Origin: Viridothelium virens
Taxonomy: Eukaryota; Ascomycota; Dothideomycetes; Trypetheliales; Trypetheliaceae
NCBI GenBank assembly: GCA_010094025.1
Contig: ML991810.1
Span: forward strand, 232,049-296,048
Direction of reading: 5' to 3'
DNA length: 64,000 nt
Positions 1 to 10,534 of this stretch are shown here, piece after piece. Made by a program: the position numbers and the translations under genes. Position 1 is the stretch's first letter. Each line of letters begins with the position of its first letter. The notes under the pieces were generated by a model that worked only from the letters and a program-made list of their open reading frames with translations, was not told where the DNA came from and did not search any database.

Positions 1-2778
1 AAGACAGAGGAGGTACGGACGACGTGCATCAGTGCGTGCAATCGTAGCGCGGTCTGCAAAGACCTCCTTCTCATTTGGAGGCCCATGAGAGGACCGTACA
101 TTGGTCTTGTGCGACTTAGATATGCTCGAGTCTTCCAAAGAGCTCGGGCTACGGAAGCCATCTTCAACGGCTATATCCGTACCCTCCCCAAGGTTTTCCG
201 AGTTCGCAGTCTTTTGCTCCGAGAGGTTCACAGCTCCCTTCTGAACTTCAATAGAATAGTGATCTTCAGCAGAATCAAGGATATCAGCAGCACCAATATC
301 CTTCTGCCCCTCACCCTGGGCATCACCGGGAGACGGTTGAGTTTTCGCAAATATTTTCGGCGTCACTATGTCAATGCCGTACTTGACCGTATCAAAGTTC
401 GAATAGAATTCCAGAAAAGCTAGAAGACGTGACACAGGGTCGCGTTCGGGAAGATCAGGAAAGAGGCGGAAGACAGCAGCCACCATAGCAAAGATACTAT
501 ACCCTCCTATACCACCTTGATACACGTCAGTTAGTCCCCGACTTTCCAAGGTGGCCTTCACGACAAAGTAGACCTGTCGAATCGCTGGACATGTATCCTG
601 GTAGTGACAGACCCAACGCTGCTTAGGAACATCTGTCATAACGATTTGCAACTTCACACCAGTAGGCCGATGTTGCATCGCAAGAAGCGGACGTTTCGCA
701 TGTTGCACGGACAATCCTAGAAAGTCGCCTCTCTTTTCCAAGACCTTTCGTAGTCTCTGCAAATTTGCTGTTTGTGCTTTTCGAATCTTGCTGTGACTCA
801 GACCGCGGGGGTGCTCCCGAAGCTTCCAATCAATCCAGGAAAAGTCAAGATCAGAGGTGACAGAGCCCAGACCATTCTCACTCGAACCGAATGGGGTGAC
901 TTCACTGAAGCTTACAGAATCGAGAAGTATAGTCGAAACGTCTCGTCCAAGTTGGGTCCGGGCTCGTTTCTCAACCTCTGACAACGCGAGCCACTTTTCA
1001 AATGCTACTATTTCAGCATTGAAACTATCATAGAATGTTAGTGAAGCTGAAGTGTGAACGGAATCAACACATTAAACAAACCGGGCGCGAGTGTCGAGCT
1101 CCTTCGTACGATTTCCATCCACCCACGGTACAGAGTAATTCCAGCCTTCGCTTTGGTCCTTCAGCGGGATATATATACCTTTATAATCTGTATTGGTCGC
1201 ATCGTGCTCTGGTGACTTGGTATCAGCATTAATTCGCGGTGGCATACGTGCGCTCGACCGAAGGTCCTCGCGCTTGAAGGACGCCGGTTGCATCCGCCTC
1301 CCAGAATCGCTCTGCCTGGTTTGACTAAACGTACGGGTCGCTTGCCTCCGTTCTTCTCGAGTAGGGGATATGTCAGTATGGAGAGGTATGGAAACATCAT
1401 CTCTGGATTTCTCAGCCGTCTGGTCTAGGATCTGTTCCTCTTGCTCGAGGCTCGCTGTGCCAGACACAACATTCGATGGCGGATCATCTGGTCGAATCCA
1501 ACACGTCCTCTTCGGAAACGAATCATTTTGTTCTTCGAATATGGGACTATAAGTAATTGAAGATTCTTGTCCGATCGAGGATGCGTTTCGATTGATGACT
1601 TGATCCTCCATGGTCGACGAGCCAAGCTCGTAGCCTTCGTAAAAAGTCTCCTTCCTCGAATACCCATCGTCTTGTTGTTGAAATATCGGCTTGTACACGA
1701 AGTCTGACTGCGAATCATTTGATGCAGCTCCAGCGCTATTAATGAGCTGATCCCGTACAATCGCCGAGTCAAGCTCGCCATTCCATCCGCTATTCGTATT
1801 TAATCCTTCTGAAAATTCCTTGATTTGGCTCAGGGTGTCGAAAAATAAATGTACAGTTGGCCGAGACTGCTCTTCACGTCTCTGGGGCACCTTCTTCAAT
1901 GCGTTTTCAGTGGATTTTCCCCTCTTGCTCACGTTCTTCGCTCGTTCTCGGTTTAAGACAACAGGCAGCCGAAAATAGTCTAAGATTTGTGGGACACTAG
2001 ACTTAGAAGTCAAGTGACATGTGACACGCTTGTTTTCCACCCTAATATATCTGAGCATGGCTTCCCTCGATATAGGAATATCCCTCGCTGATTCCCAAGT
2101 ACCGTCTTCGTTCGATAATTCGTTCTGTTTGGGTTCGAGTTGCTTGTGTTCAGCATCTTCCATGCGGATATGAGCAGCGACTTCCCTAACATCGTCCCTA
2201 TACATCAATTGTTCCTGGACAACAGGACTTCCTGTCATCGTGTTCAAATGGACTTGGTCTTGAGTATTGTTTCCCTTTGGACACGCATCTTTCACGATGG
2301 AGTCATGAAGAGGATTCTCTCCCCGCAACATCTTTGCACTGTTCTCGTAGTGTGATATTGAGGCTTCCATCCGACTCGGCGAGGTTTTGAAAGAATTGCA
2401 GGGCCTCTTATCTGAAATGATTAGAGCGTTAGCCCTTTGGTTCTGTCCATCTTGTTTCAATCGTCGCCGGTATCGCCAGCAGTCCCTCCCTTTGCATCGG
2501 CAGTCCACTGGAATTCTGGTCCTAGTCTTGCCAGATCCTTCAGCGCCCGACCCCTCTGTCCAAGAAGTCCCTGGTATAAGATCCCCGTCAAACTGAATGC
2601 TATATTGGTCCACAGAAAGCTTCCGGTGCTGTGTGAACGTGAGTCCGTGAGTTGCAGTGTCAGGGACCAGACATCGTTGCAAGATTGATACTCCGAAGAT
2701 GTTGGCCAGAGCAATTGGGGCGTTGAAGGCGTCCTTCGACTTGCAGAGGATGCCATAGTAAGGCTGCGTTCGGTACAT
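1..2778 (-). CDS. Trf4/Cid1-family non-canonical poly(A) polymerase-like protein (3' end outside window)
   Basis: Two exons are visible, 2778..1082 and 1024..<1, around a 57-bp intron (donor GTTTGT, branch CTAAC, acceptor ATAG). At least 907 residues are visible. The first 565 or so are low-complexity and unrecognised. From there the nucleotidyltransferase core appears: FNAEIVAFEKW, then the FGS...SDLDF catalytic signature (GS plus DxD). It is followed by the PAP-associated helix region with the VYQGGIGGYSIFAM motif typical of Trf4/Cid1 enzymes. Such proteins add short A or U tails to RNA for decay or processing. Oddity: where family members carry a third catalytic Asp on the next strand, this protein reads TGVKLQIV, so Gln appears to replace it. 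The start at 2778 is the first ATG in the long frame; an upstream exon is possible. The family call is firm, the substrate and activity are not. Confidence 0.75.
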
Positions 2779-3299
2779 TATGATATTTTGTTGACATTGC
2801 GACGTCACAGGGAGCTCTGGCGGCCGGGAAAGCTTTCACGAGCTTCATCCAGCGCGTCGGGGTTTGACCGCGCCGACGTCAAAATATGTACTCCGTACTC
2901 CATACCTACCACGAATATTTACAGCTACAAACACCATTCTGGTAATTAGAGATGGAGATGGCACCAAGTCCGAGCCTGGTCGTCTCCTCACAGAAGCAAG
3001 CTATGATTTCTGGATTTCCCATCGCAGATGCCATTTCTCGTTTCCAAGGTATGCCTACACACTAAATGTACGGGCAGGATGTAGTGCGCCAATCTTCATA
3101 CAAGGAAGAAATCCAGTGACATCGGACATAGCTCACGAGCTGCCAGAGCATGAACGGTTTACAAAATAGGACTTCGCAATCTCCTACGAAATTTCAAATC
3201 ACCAAGCGAGCCACCGAGACCCTCTTTGCCCCTTCCTCTTCTTACCACCCAACCCTCACATCACCTCCCCCACCCATCCACCCACCCACCTATCTCAAC
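2779..3299. other. intergenic, about 520 bp
   Basis: This is the spacer between the poly(A)-polymerase-like gene's 5' side and the P450's 3' end. It carries one TACTCCGTACTCC motif (2889-2901) and a C/T-rich stretch at 3225-3300. No convincing coding frame was seen. Confidence 0.5.
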
Positions 3300-5553
3300 T
3301 CAAAACGCAAACCTCTCCCGCCCCCTCCTCACAAACCTCACCGGCACCTTCCCCTTCCGCATCTGCAGCGTAATCATCATGACCATCCCATCCCGAAACA
3401 GGGACCTCGCCCTCGCATCCGCCTTCCCCCACACCTCACGCCTCTCCGCGCCGCCCACTGGCATCGCCGCGACCTCCTCATCGCTCGCCCACTCGTCCAC
3501 CGCCAGCTCGACGCTCCACTCCCGGAAGATGACGGCCAGCACGGCGACCACCTCGGCCTGCGCGAAGCGTCGGCCGAGGCAGGCCCGCCCGCCGTCGCTG
3601 AAGGGGACGAAGGCGCCCTTGGGCGGGTGGAAGAGCGAGGCGGCAGTGTCGTGGCCTTGCGGGCCGCCGAAGTCTTCGGGAGGCGCGTCGTCGGCGGCGG
3701 CGGCGGTGGAGGAGGAGGTGGTGGTGGTGGTGGTGGTGGTGGGGTCGGCGGATTTGGTGGGGTCGAGCAGCCAGCGCTCGGGTTTGAACTCTTCGAGGTC
3801 TTCGTGGATGGATTCGGGGGAGGAGGAGAGGGAGGGGTCTTGGTTGGAGAGGGAGGGGTCTTGGTTGGAGAGGGAGGCGTTGGCGGGGAGGGGGACGAGG
3901 TTGCCTTTGTAGGTGGAGGAGACGAGGGTGGGGTTTGAGATGGTGGACTTGACGTTGGAGGAAAGGGCGGGCGTGTGGTGTGTTTTCGGGGGTCCGCGCG
4001 GCCAATACTTGGGGTTGCGGTGGGTGGCGGCTGTGTGGAGGTGAATGTGCGCTTCTGCTGGCACAACCACCTTTCGCCCCTGGAAGTTCAACGATTGTGG
4101 TGAACCATGAAGGGTGGACTTGGGTATGCCGACAACGGGTGGGAGCACGCGCAACGACTCGTTCATGACTGCACCAACCATACTGCCGAAGAGCTTGGGA
4201 AAGTCATTTTCGTAGTCCCATTCGGCAACGGGGCGTTCGCCCAAGATTTCTTCTACGTCTTGTTGCAGGCGTCGCTGGGCGGGCGGGTTCATAGCCAATA
4301 AGAGAAGAGAGAAGTGGATGGTGTTGGCCGTGGTCTCGTGGCCAGCAAGGATAAAGACAAAAGCATTGCCAATTATCTCTTCATCACTGAGAAGCTTATT
4401 CCCAGAAGTTACTCCTTTCTCGGCATCGGCCTCAGCGCCACCATTCTTCACTGGATCACCTTCCGTGAAACCAGCACCTCGGACAAGAGCGCCTGAGCAA
4501 CAAAAGTTAGCACGACTTCATCTGTGAACATTCAGACCAAAACATACCCATTAAATCTATACGATCGCTTGTTGTCTCGCCGTTGACAACCTCCGCTCGT
4601 TTTTCAGTATAGATTTCGTTCATGTACTTTCCCCATTCTGTTCGAGCTGCATAAGCGCGCTTGTGGACTTTGAACGGAGAGCTTTTCAGAAACCATCGTG
4701 GCAAGATGACTAGCCATATAATGTGTTCTAACAGACTCTGTAGCGCCTCCTTATATGGCATAGTGTGACCAGGAGGTACTTCTGACCTATCCGTCTCTCC
4801 ATCTTTCTCCGCATTGGATCCAGTCCTCTCTTCATGTGGCCATTTCACTCGACGACCAAAGGCAGCACGGCTAATGACATGAAGACTCAACCTCATTGCA
4901 TCAGCATCAACCGTATGGATTGTACGTTCCCCATTACCATCTTCCCCTACCCAGCTAGTCATCATGGCCTGGGCTTGATGCAAGCTTTCCGTCCACACCA
5001 AGCGGTTGTTCGTCTCGGAAAATGGCGGGGCAGTAATCTTACGATGTTGTCGCCAAATGGAGCCTTCAGTGGTGATAACATTCTTGCCATAGATGTCGAT
5101 AGACCGATACATGTATGTCGGTTTAGGGAAATCATTGCGGCGAGCGACAATTTGATTGATGACCTCGGCATCAGCCACAGATAACGAGATTCTGCTAGGG
5201 GTGACAAGCAGGTATATGTCGCTCTCCAGGCGCTTGAAGGTCTCGTAACGTTCGGACCATGCCATACCAGGACGGAGAAAGCTATGGACATTAGCTAGAT
5301 GATCGTCTCGAACTGCACTGACTGAAGGATATCCATACTTGATCCATTTTGACGATCCAGGCACCAGGCCTAAAAATGGCAACCACAATTCAGCGGTAGC
5401 AAGCCAGAACCAGTGCAATGGGTAGAGGGGAGCAGAGACATAGGGAATGCCAGACTGCTTGGCAGCGGCGAGGTTGCGGGCAAAGCATCGATAGACGTTG
5501 ATCAGATAAGCGAGGACCAGCCCGGCTGACAGTAATACGATGGGAGAGGCCAT
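3300..5553 (-). CDS. cytochrome P450 monooxygenase, membrane-anchored, with long low-complexity insertion
   Basis: Exons 5553..4548 and 4492..3300 surround a 55-bp intron (GTATGT...CTCAG), giving 732 residues. The N-terminus is a hydrophobic ER anchor (about residues 3-20). The I-helix oxygen-binding motif AGHETT is at 385-390, the K-helix ESLR at 447-450, a PERW-type motif near 573-576, and the haem loop FSDGGRACLG has the iron-ligand Cys at 640. All signature residues are present, so it should be an active haem-thiolate oxidase served by an NADPH-P450 reductase. It is about 200 residues longer than usual. The excess lies between the K-helix and the haem loop and includes a duplicated SNQDPSL heptad and runs of Thr, Ser and Ala, encoded by simple repeats. 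The substrate cannot be told from sequence and no biosynthetic neighbours are present. Confidence 0.88.
3715..3885. repeat. simple and short tandem repeats inside the P450 gene
   Basis: A GTG trinucleotide run (3718-3744, reading as poly-Thr on the minus strand) lies close to two direct copies of a 21-bp unit (ggagagggaggggtcttggtt, about 3836-3877). The latter encode the repeated SNQDPSL heptads. Both stay in frame, so they are expansions inside an otherwise intact gene. Confidence 0.8.
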
Positions 5554-5556
5554 TAC

Positions 5557-5718
5557 TCAGACGGATCTGATCCTGGGGTAGAGATGACTCGAAGAGGGGA
5601 TACGAGGGAAAAGGACTACTGCGATCACATAGTCGTCTCGTTTCTTTTTGCCGCCACGGCCAGGGCCGCGTCGGTCTAAGGTACAGTCCTCGTCATCGAC
5701 GCCAGGCGCCTGAGCCAT
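5557..5718 (-). promoter_or_regulatory. candidate upstream ORF in the P450 5' leader
   Basis: A 53-codon frame starts at ATG 5718 (MAQAPGVDDEDC...) and its TGA ends at 5557, only three bases before the P450 ATG at 5553. If this stretch is transcribed as 5' leader, the uORF would end almost on the main start, a layout compatible with termination-reinitiation control. The reading is from position only. It could equally be a chance frame upstream of the true transcription start. Confidence 0.25.
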
Positions 5719-8700
5719 GCTAGGTATCAATGTGAAGCAAAATGTGTCTGAAGAAGCGCGCAGACTCACTGACAGGAGCAGCGGTTGTCTACCAAAGCAT
5801 CCAGACGTGTGTGTAACCAGTGCTGCAACCCGCAGTCAACAGCGAATGAAAGCGAATGGCGTGCGCCCGGGACACGGGTTGCAACCATTCTTACCATTCT
5901 CGCGCATCACCTTAACTAAGGTTGAGAGTTGAGAAGCAGACGTGGTCCTTCATCCTATGTACTCCGTATGACAGAAGAATTGCTGAATCCTCCAAGTAAT
6001 ACTACAGCATCTTTCTGTGTCCATCATCTATAGCATCCTTCAAGACATAGGGCCTTTTAGACCTGTTCCAGTGACTGGTACAAGGATCTCGGCGAATCAA
6101 AGCTGAGGGGATCACTCCACAATCCTCCAAAATTCCTCCTTAAGCAACGATTATCACGCTGATGCAAGTCGAAGACATCAGACACAGGAAGATACTGTAC
6201 GCATGTACGAATCTTTCGCTCTGAATGCTTAATACGTAAAACAGTGCGACAAACGAAGAGCAAGGTGGAGACTCAGCGGGCAGACGGGCCTCTGTCTCAG
6301 CGCTTTTGCTCGCTACTGTACTTTGCTTATGCTTAGTACGATAACGACGGCCATTTGCATGCCCACAATTGCCGAATTCCAATTACTCCCGAGACCGGTT
6401 GCGCGCCGAATTCACTCGGTCACGGCTCGTTCGTGGTAAGAACAGCGTGCCGTGTGTGAACTTACTGCAGAAAAGGATTCCGACCTCCGCATCTTGGGCA
6501 TCAACCCGACTATGCTTCGCAACGGTCCTTCCAAGTCAAGTCACGGCTGACTTTTCCCAACACGTTTTGCTTATATTATTCTGCAATTTGTTCAAGACTT
6601 TCTCCCCGCGCTCGGTAGTTTCCGGTGATCGCCTGATGACTCGCACATGCCGCATCGCGCATAGACAGGGCCTTAAAACGACTGATCCTCACGTACGGCA
6701 CAAGGAGTAAACAAACAAGATTTGCCAGGAAACATCTCGGTCGAAGTTCCAAACAGTCCGCTCAAGTGGGAACTAGATGTGTCCAATTTTCTTTGCCAAT
6801 TAACTGGCGGTGTGTAGATTAGCTTTTGAGACGAAGGGAGGATAGCACAGCTACCTTGTTTGGCTACCTAGTCATCGTAATGCTCGTGGTCAATGTGATC
6901 CTACTTAGTCCAGAAAGAAGCTTAAGGCGAGCGAACTTTTATTATAGCTGCTCATCTAGAGAGACCGACTTGTCAGGTCCACTAAGTTCATAAACGGTAA
7001 GTAACAACGAATGACCAACACTTGCATGAACCATTGACTGCACCAGATTTATCCTGGTCAACCGTAATCACATCCAAAACAGGAGGCCTGACTAAACCGT
7101 TCTTTGGAATATGAGGCAACAATCATGTTTCAAGGACGTCGCAAGATGGCTGGGATTATTGGTAACAAGTAAAAGAGCAATGTGAAAGCGGGCGGGAAGG
7201 TAATTAGTCGTACCCCTCGGACCGAAACAGTAATATTCTACGGAGTACTACGATTGCAAAGCATGAATTTGAAGGAGGCTCTGCCGCTTGAAGCAACATG
7301 TTTGCCCTCATCCTGGCAGCGCTCGTGCGGCCAATGGACTGTGGCTTGAACTTGTCCGAATTACGTGGCAGGATGGCCTGCCATATTCGCCCGAAAGTCG
7401 TGCGTGATGCGCATACGCGATGCATGGTCTTCCCAGTCGAGGTGGATCCTGTGCAACCAAATGCGTACAGATTAGGCGGAAAGTTGCATTGCCTAGGGTT
7501 CGATGCAGCCCTCTCGCGCCATATTCGCTAAGGAACATTGGGTTGACTGTATGTCAGGTTCGCAAAAAACGGAAATGGTACGATGTCAGAGAAGGCTCAA
7601 ATAGGAACCAAGATTTGGCCCATCCAGGCGAGGCGAGGCCTTGGGTAAATCACACTCAGCGGGTGGTGGTAGCCTACGATGGTAGACACCGGCGGCAGCC
7701 ACCAGCAACACGCTATCTTTGCATCATACCGCTATAATAGTGCATCGTACGACTTTTGATATGATTTCGGAAAACTCTTTCGCGATGATATGAGACGGGG
7801 AGAGAAGAACAGTCGCATGATCAGTGACTACGATCGTGCTTACGACTAACATTACCTGAACTGCCTTGAGCGGGGTAATATGCAGAACTGAAGATAAGGG
7901 CCATTACCGCAGTGTAGAGCCTGATTGTCAGAAGACCACGAATTTAATGAAAATGGAACAGCGGTGAAGTCCGAAGCTTTCTAATGGCCTAAGGGCAATG
8001 GTTGATCCACCATGAATGACGTTAATAGTTCATCGCCGCAGAAAACAGTAGTTTTGGTGATACGAAAAATGCTCCATAAATTGTCTTGAGGTACAGTAGT
8101 ATTGTTGTGGAGGAAGTACGGGATACCCAGATAGGAACTTCGGGAGATTTCGTCAAACGCACTTGACCTGCCTAGGTATCCAAGTGAAGTAATCGAGGAT
8201 TGAGCTGCGACAGAGGCATTGTTGCAGCTCAATTTCGGCAGGTCAGCCACGGAAAGGGTAGGGTACGGGGTATACTCGGTTCACAATCAACTTCGCACCT
8301 TGGCCCCGTGGAGTGGGCAAACTGGACGTTTCCTCATACCATGCTGACGATCGCTCCTAGTCCCAGGCTTATTTTGCAGCTTGATAACAGCCTTGCAGGT
8401 ATGGGCCGAGGCTGCAGCATTCAGCCAGGGTCAGAAGCCATGGCGGACACCAATGACTCGCCAGGATCAGATACTGTCTGAGTAAGTGCTGCATCAACAA
8501 GAGTGATCTTGGGCGGAGATATGAATCAAGCACCCAAGCCTGCCCTCCTGAGGAGAGCGAATGGTTGCGTAGTTTCGTAAGGTGGTAAGGTAGTTTCTGG
8601 GCGTGTGACCTGGAGGCGGTGTCCGGGATGGGGAGGTGCTGGCGAGCCGCATCTCAGGCGAATCTCTAGTCAAACCCAAAGGAGCGCACCGGGGTTCTTG

Positions 8701-10534
8701 TGCCTGAAACGGGCGGTCGGCCCAAGCTTGTATCCAGCCGGCAAACTCTATCCGCGAGCTCGTTCGATGAGGCGGCAAAGTTGTGCCTTTTGGGATGAGT
8801 AGACCAAGGTCGCACGGACCAGGGTGGCCGAGCCTGCCAGTCCTGGCAGCCCTGGCAGCCCTGGCAGCCCTGACAGCAGCTGGCAGGAATGGCTACTAAG
8901 GAACCTCAGGTATCCAAGTACTGGACGGCGCTGGGGTGTTAGGTAACTGCTAGGTAGCAGGCAAGCATTGCATTGCCCCACTGCGAAATGGTTGCCAGGT
9001 TGTGCAAGTATGTAAGACGCGACGATTGCCGCAGCCACTACGGACTGCTGCTTCGCGCAAAGGGTGCAAAGGGCCGAGAGAATCCCTGCGAAGAAGCAGT
9101 TCACGCCCGTCGGCGGATTTGAGGGGCGAAACTCGACATTGAGGGCTATGGTGTATGGGTGGCAAAGTGGGATGATGAAAGCTCAAAGCTCAAAGGTGCA
9201 AACCTTCTTTTGTGTCCATGGCGACGGCGAGCAGGCCTGCCACGTGAAGCAAAAGCCCAACGGCCGGCGACCATGCGCAAGCCACTGCATCTCGAGAGTG
9301 CTCGTGGGCGAGGATCCAAGCCATCCGGCACTGAGGGCAGTCCTAGTCTTCACTGTCGAGCCGTATCTGTATCTGACGGCGCTCCGGGCGGGCAGCGCGC
9401 CAGGGCGGGCGACGAGCGTCGGCAGCCCAAGAGCATGGTTATGGGAAACCACGATCGCCTCCGGGCGTGGCATTCTCGTCATGCCACCGTCTATTGGTCT
9501 ATCTCAAGCTTCCCCCGCTGTCATGCTGTTTAGCTTGGCTTGTGTCACGATCCAGTCTTTTTCTTCGTCTCCTCAAGTCGGGCCCTCCCAAATCGTCCCC
9601 TCCGTCGTCCCCCCATCAGTCCCAGTCCCAGTCCCAATCGCGCTTAGAGACCAACCTCACCACTCACCACTCACCACGCAACCACGCACGAATCACAGCG
9701 CTGGCTCCGCCCCAATTCTTAGGCGTGGATCTTTCTTGCGCTGACGCCTGAGCTCCGCGCGCGTCGCATCGCATCGCCTGCGAGGTACTCCGTACCTGGC
9801 CCTCCTCTGCCCCGCCTGTCCTGCTCCTAGTCTGTTGGAATACGGTAGTTAGCTAGTCCATCGCCTCAGGTCCCATCGCCATCATTCCAGCCTACTGAGC
9901 CCGTGCCTCCCCTTCTCCCTTTCGCCCAGTAGGTCGCGGCTTCTTAGGCTCAGTCCGCGCCGTGTGCAGCTCGGTTGCGGTGTGTCCTGACCAGAGCCGA
10001 AGCGCTGCGGCAACTGCGAGCCGTCGTCGTCATCCACCCACTTGCTTTTTGACCTTCAGGTGTTCAGCAAACAAACAGAGAGACTTCTGCGCGCTACGGA
10101 GGCTCCCGCTGCTCCATCCATCTTTTCCGAGTCCATGGTACGCGCTGCCCAGCCTGCCGAACCCCGTAAATCAAGTGCCGGAGTCTGCCGACTTGACCTT
10201 CTTCTGCTTTGCTCCACTTAACCACGCGCAACGAGAGTAGACCCTTCAGACCATGGCTCTGCCGTGATGCTCTAGGCGGTCTCGTCCCGGCGCCATCTTG
10301 TCTGGCTTCGCGCGTCATTCTACGGCTTTTCATCTCTAGATCTATGGCGCTTGTCTGACAGCCCCGTTCTTGACTTTACACCCTGAAACGGACGCACCCC
10401 CCCCCCAGGGAACGCTTCAACCAAACCGGTATTGATCCAGGCCGCCTGTTTGCTTTCTTGACGTCTTGCAATTCCCCGGCGCTGTTGTGACCTCTGGTGC
10501 GGACGAATGGCCTTCGAGATTAACTTTGACTGCT
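5719..10534. other. long gene-free interval (about 4.8 kb) before the Zn2Cys6 regulator
   Basis: Many short frames exist on both strands, but none has an ATG start together with protein-like composition, recognisable motifs or a splice structure. The interval holds TACTCCGTA/TACGGAGTA motifs at 5960, 7239 and 9786, a 9-bp repeat at 8833-8886, and from about 9550 a pyrimidine- and CCCAGT-rich stretch with a poly-C run near 10397. The last kilobase resembles a long 5' leader/promoter of the regulator at 10535. Confidence 0.5.
8833..8886. repeat. short tandem repeat, unit cctggcagc
   Basis: Three perfect and flanking imperfect copies of the 9-bp unit cctggcagc lie head to tail. They are in noncoding DNA upstream of the Zn2Cys6 gene. 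No function is evident. Confidence 0.7.

Noticed and set aside
3150-3938. Long plus-strand frames over the P450 3' half (Gly- or Ser/Pro-rich)
   Set aside because: They are antisense shadows of the GC-rich, repeat-bearing P450 exon. The minus strand carries all haem-enzyme motifs.
9064-9744. 226-codon plus-strand frame upstream of the Zn2Cys6 gene
   Set aside because: Begins with GTG, has no motif or splice structure, and ends in repetitive CCCAGT-rich DNA.
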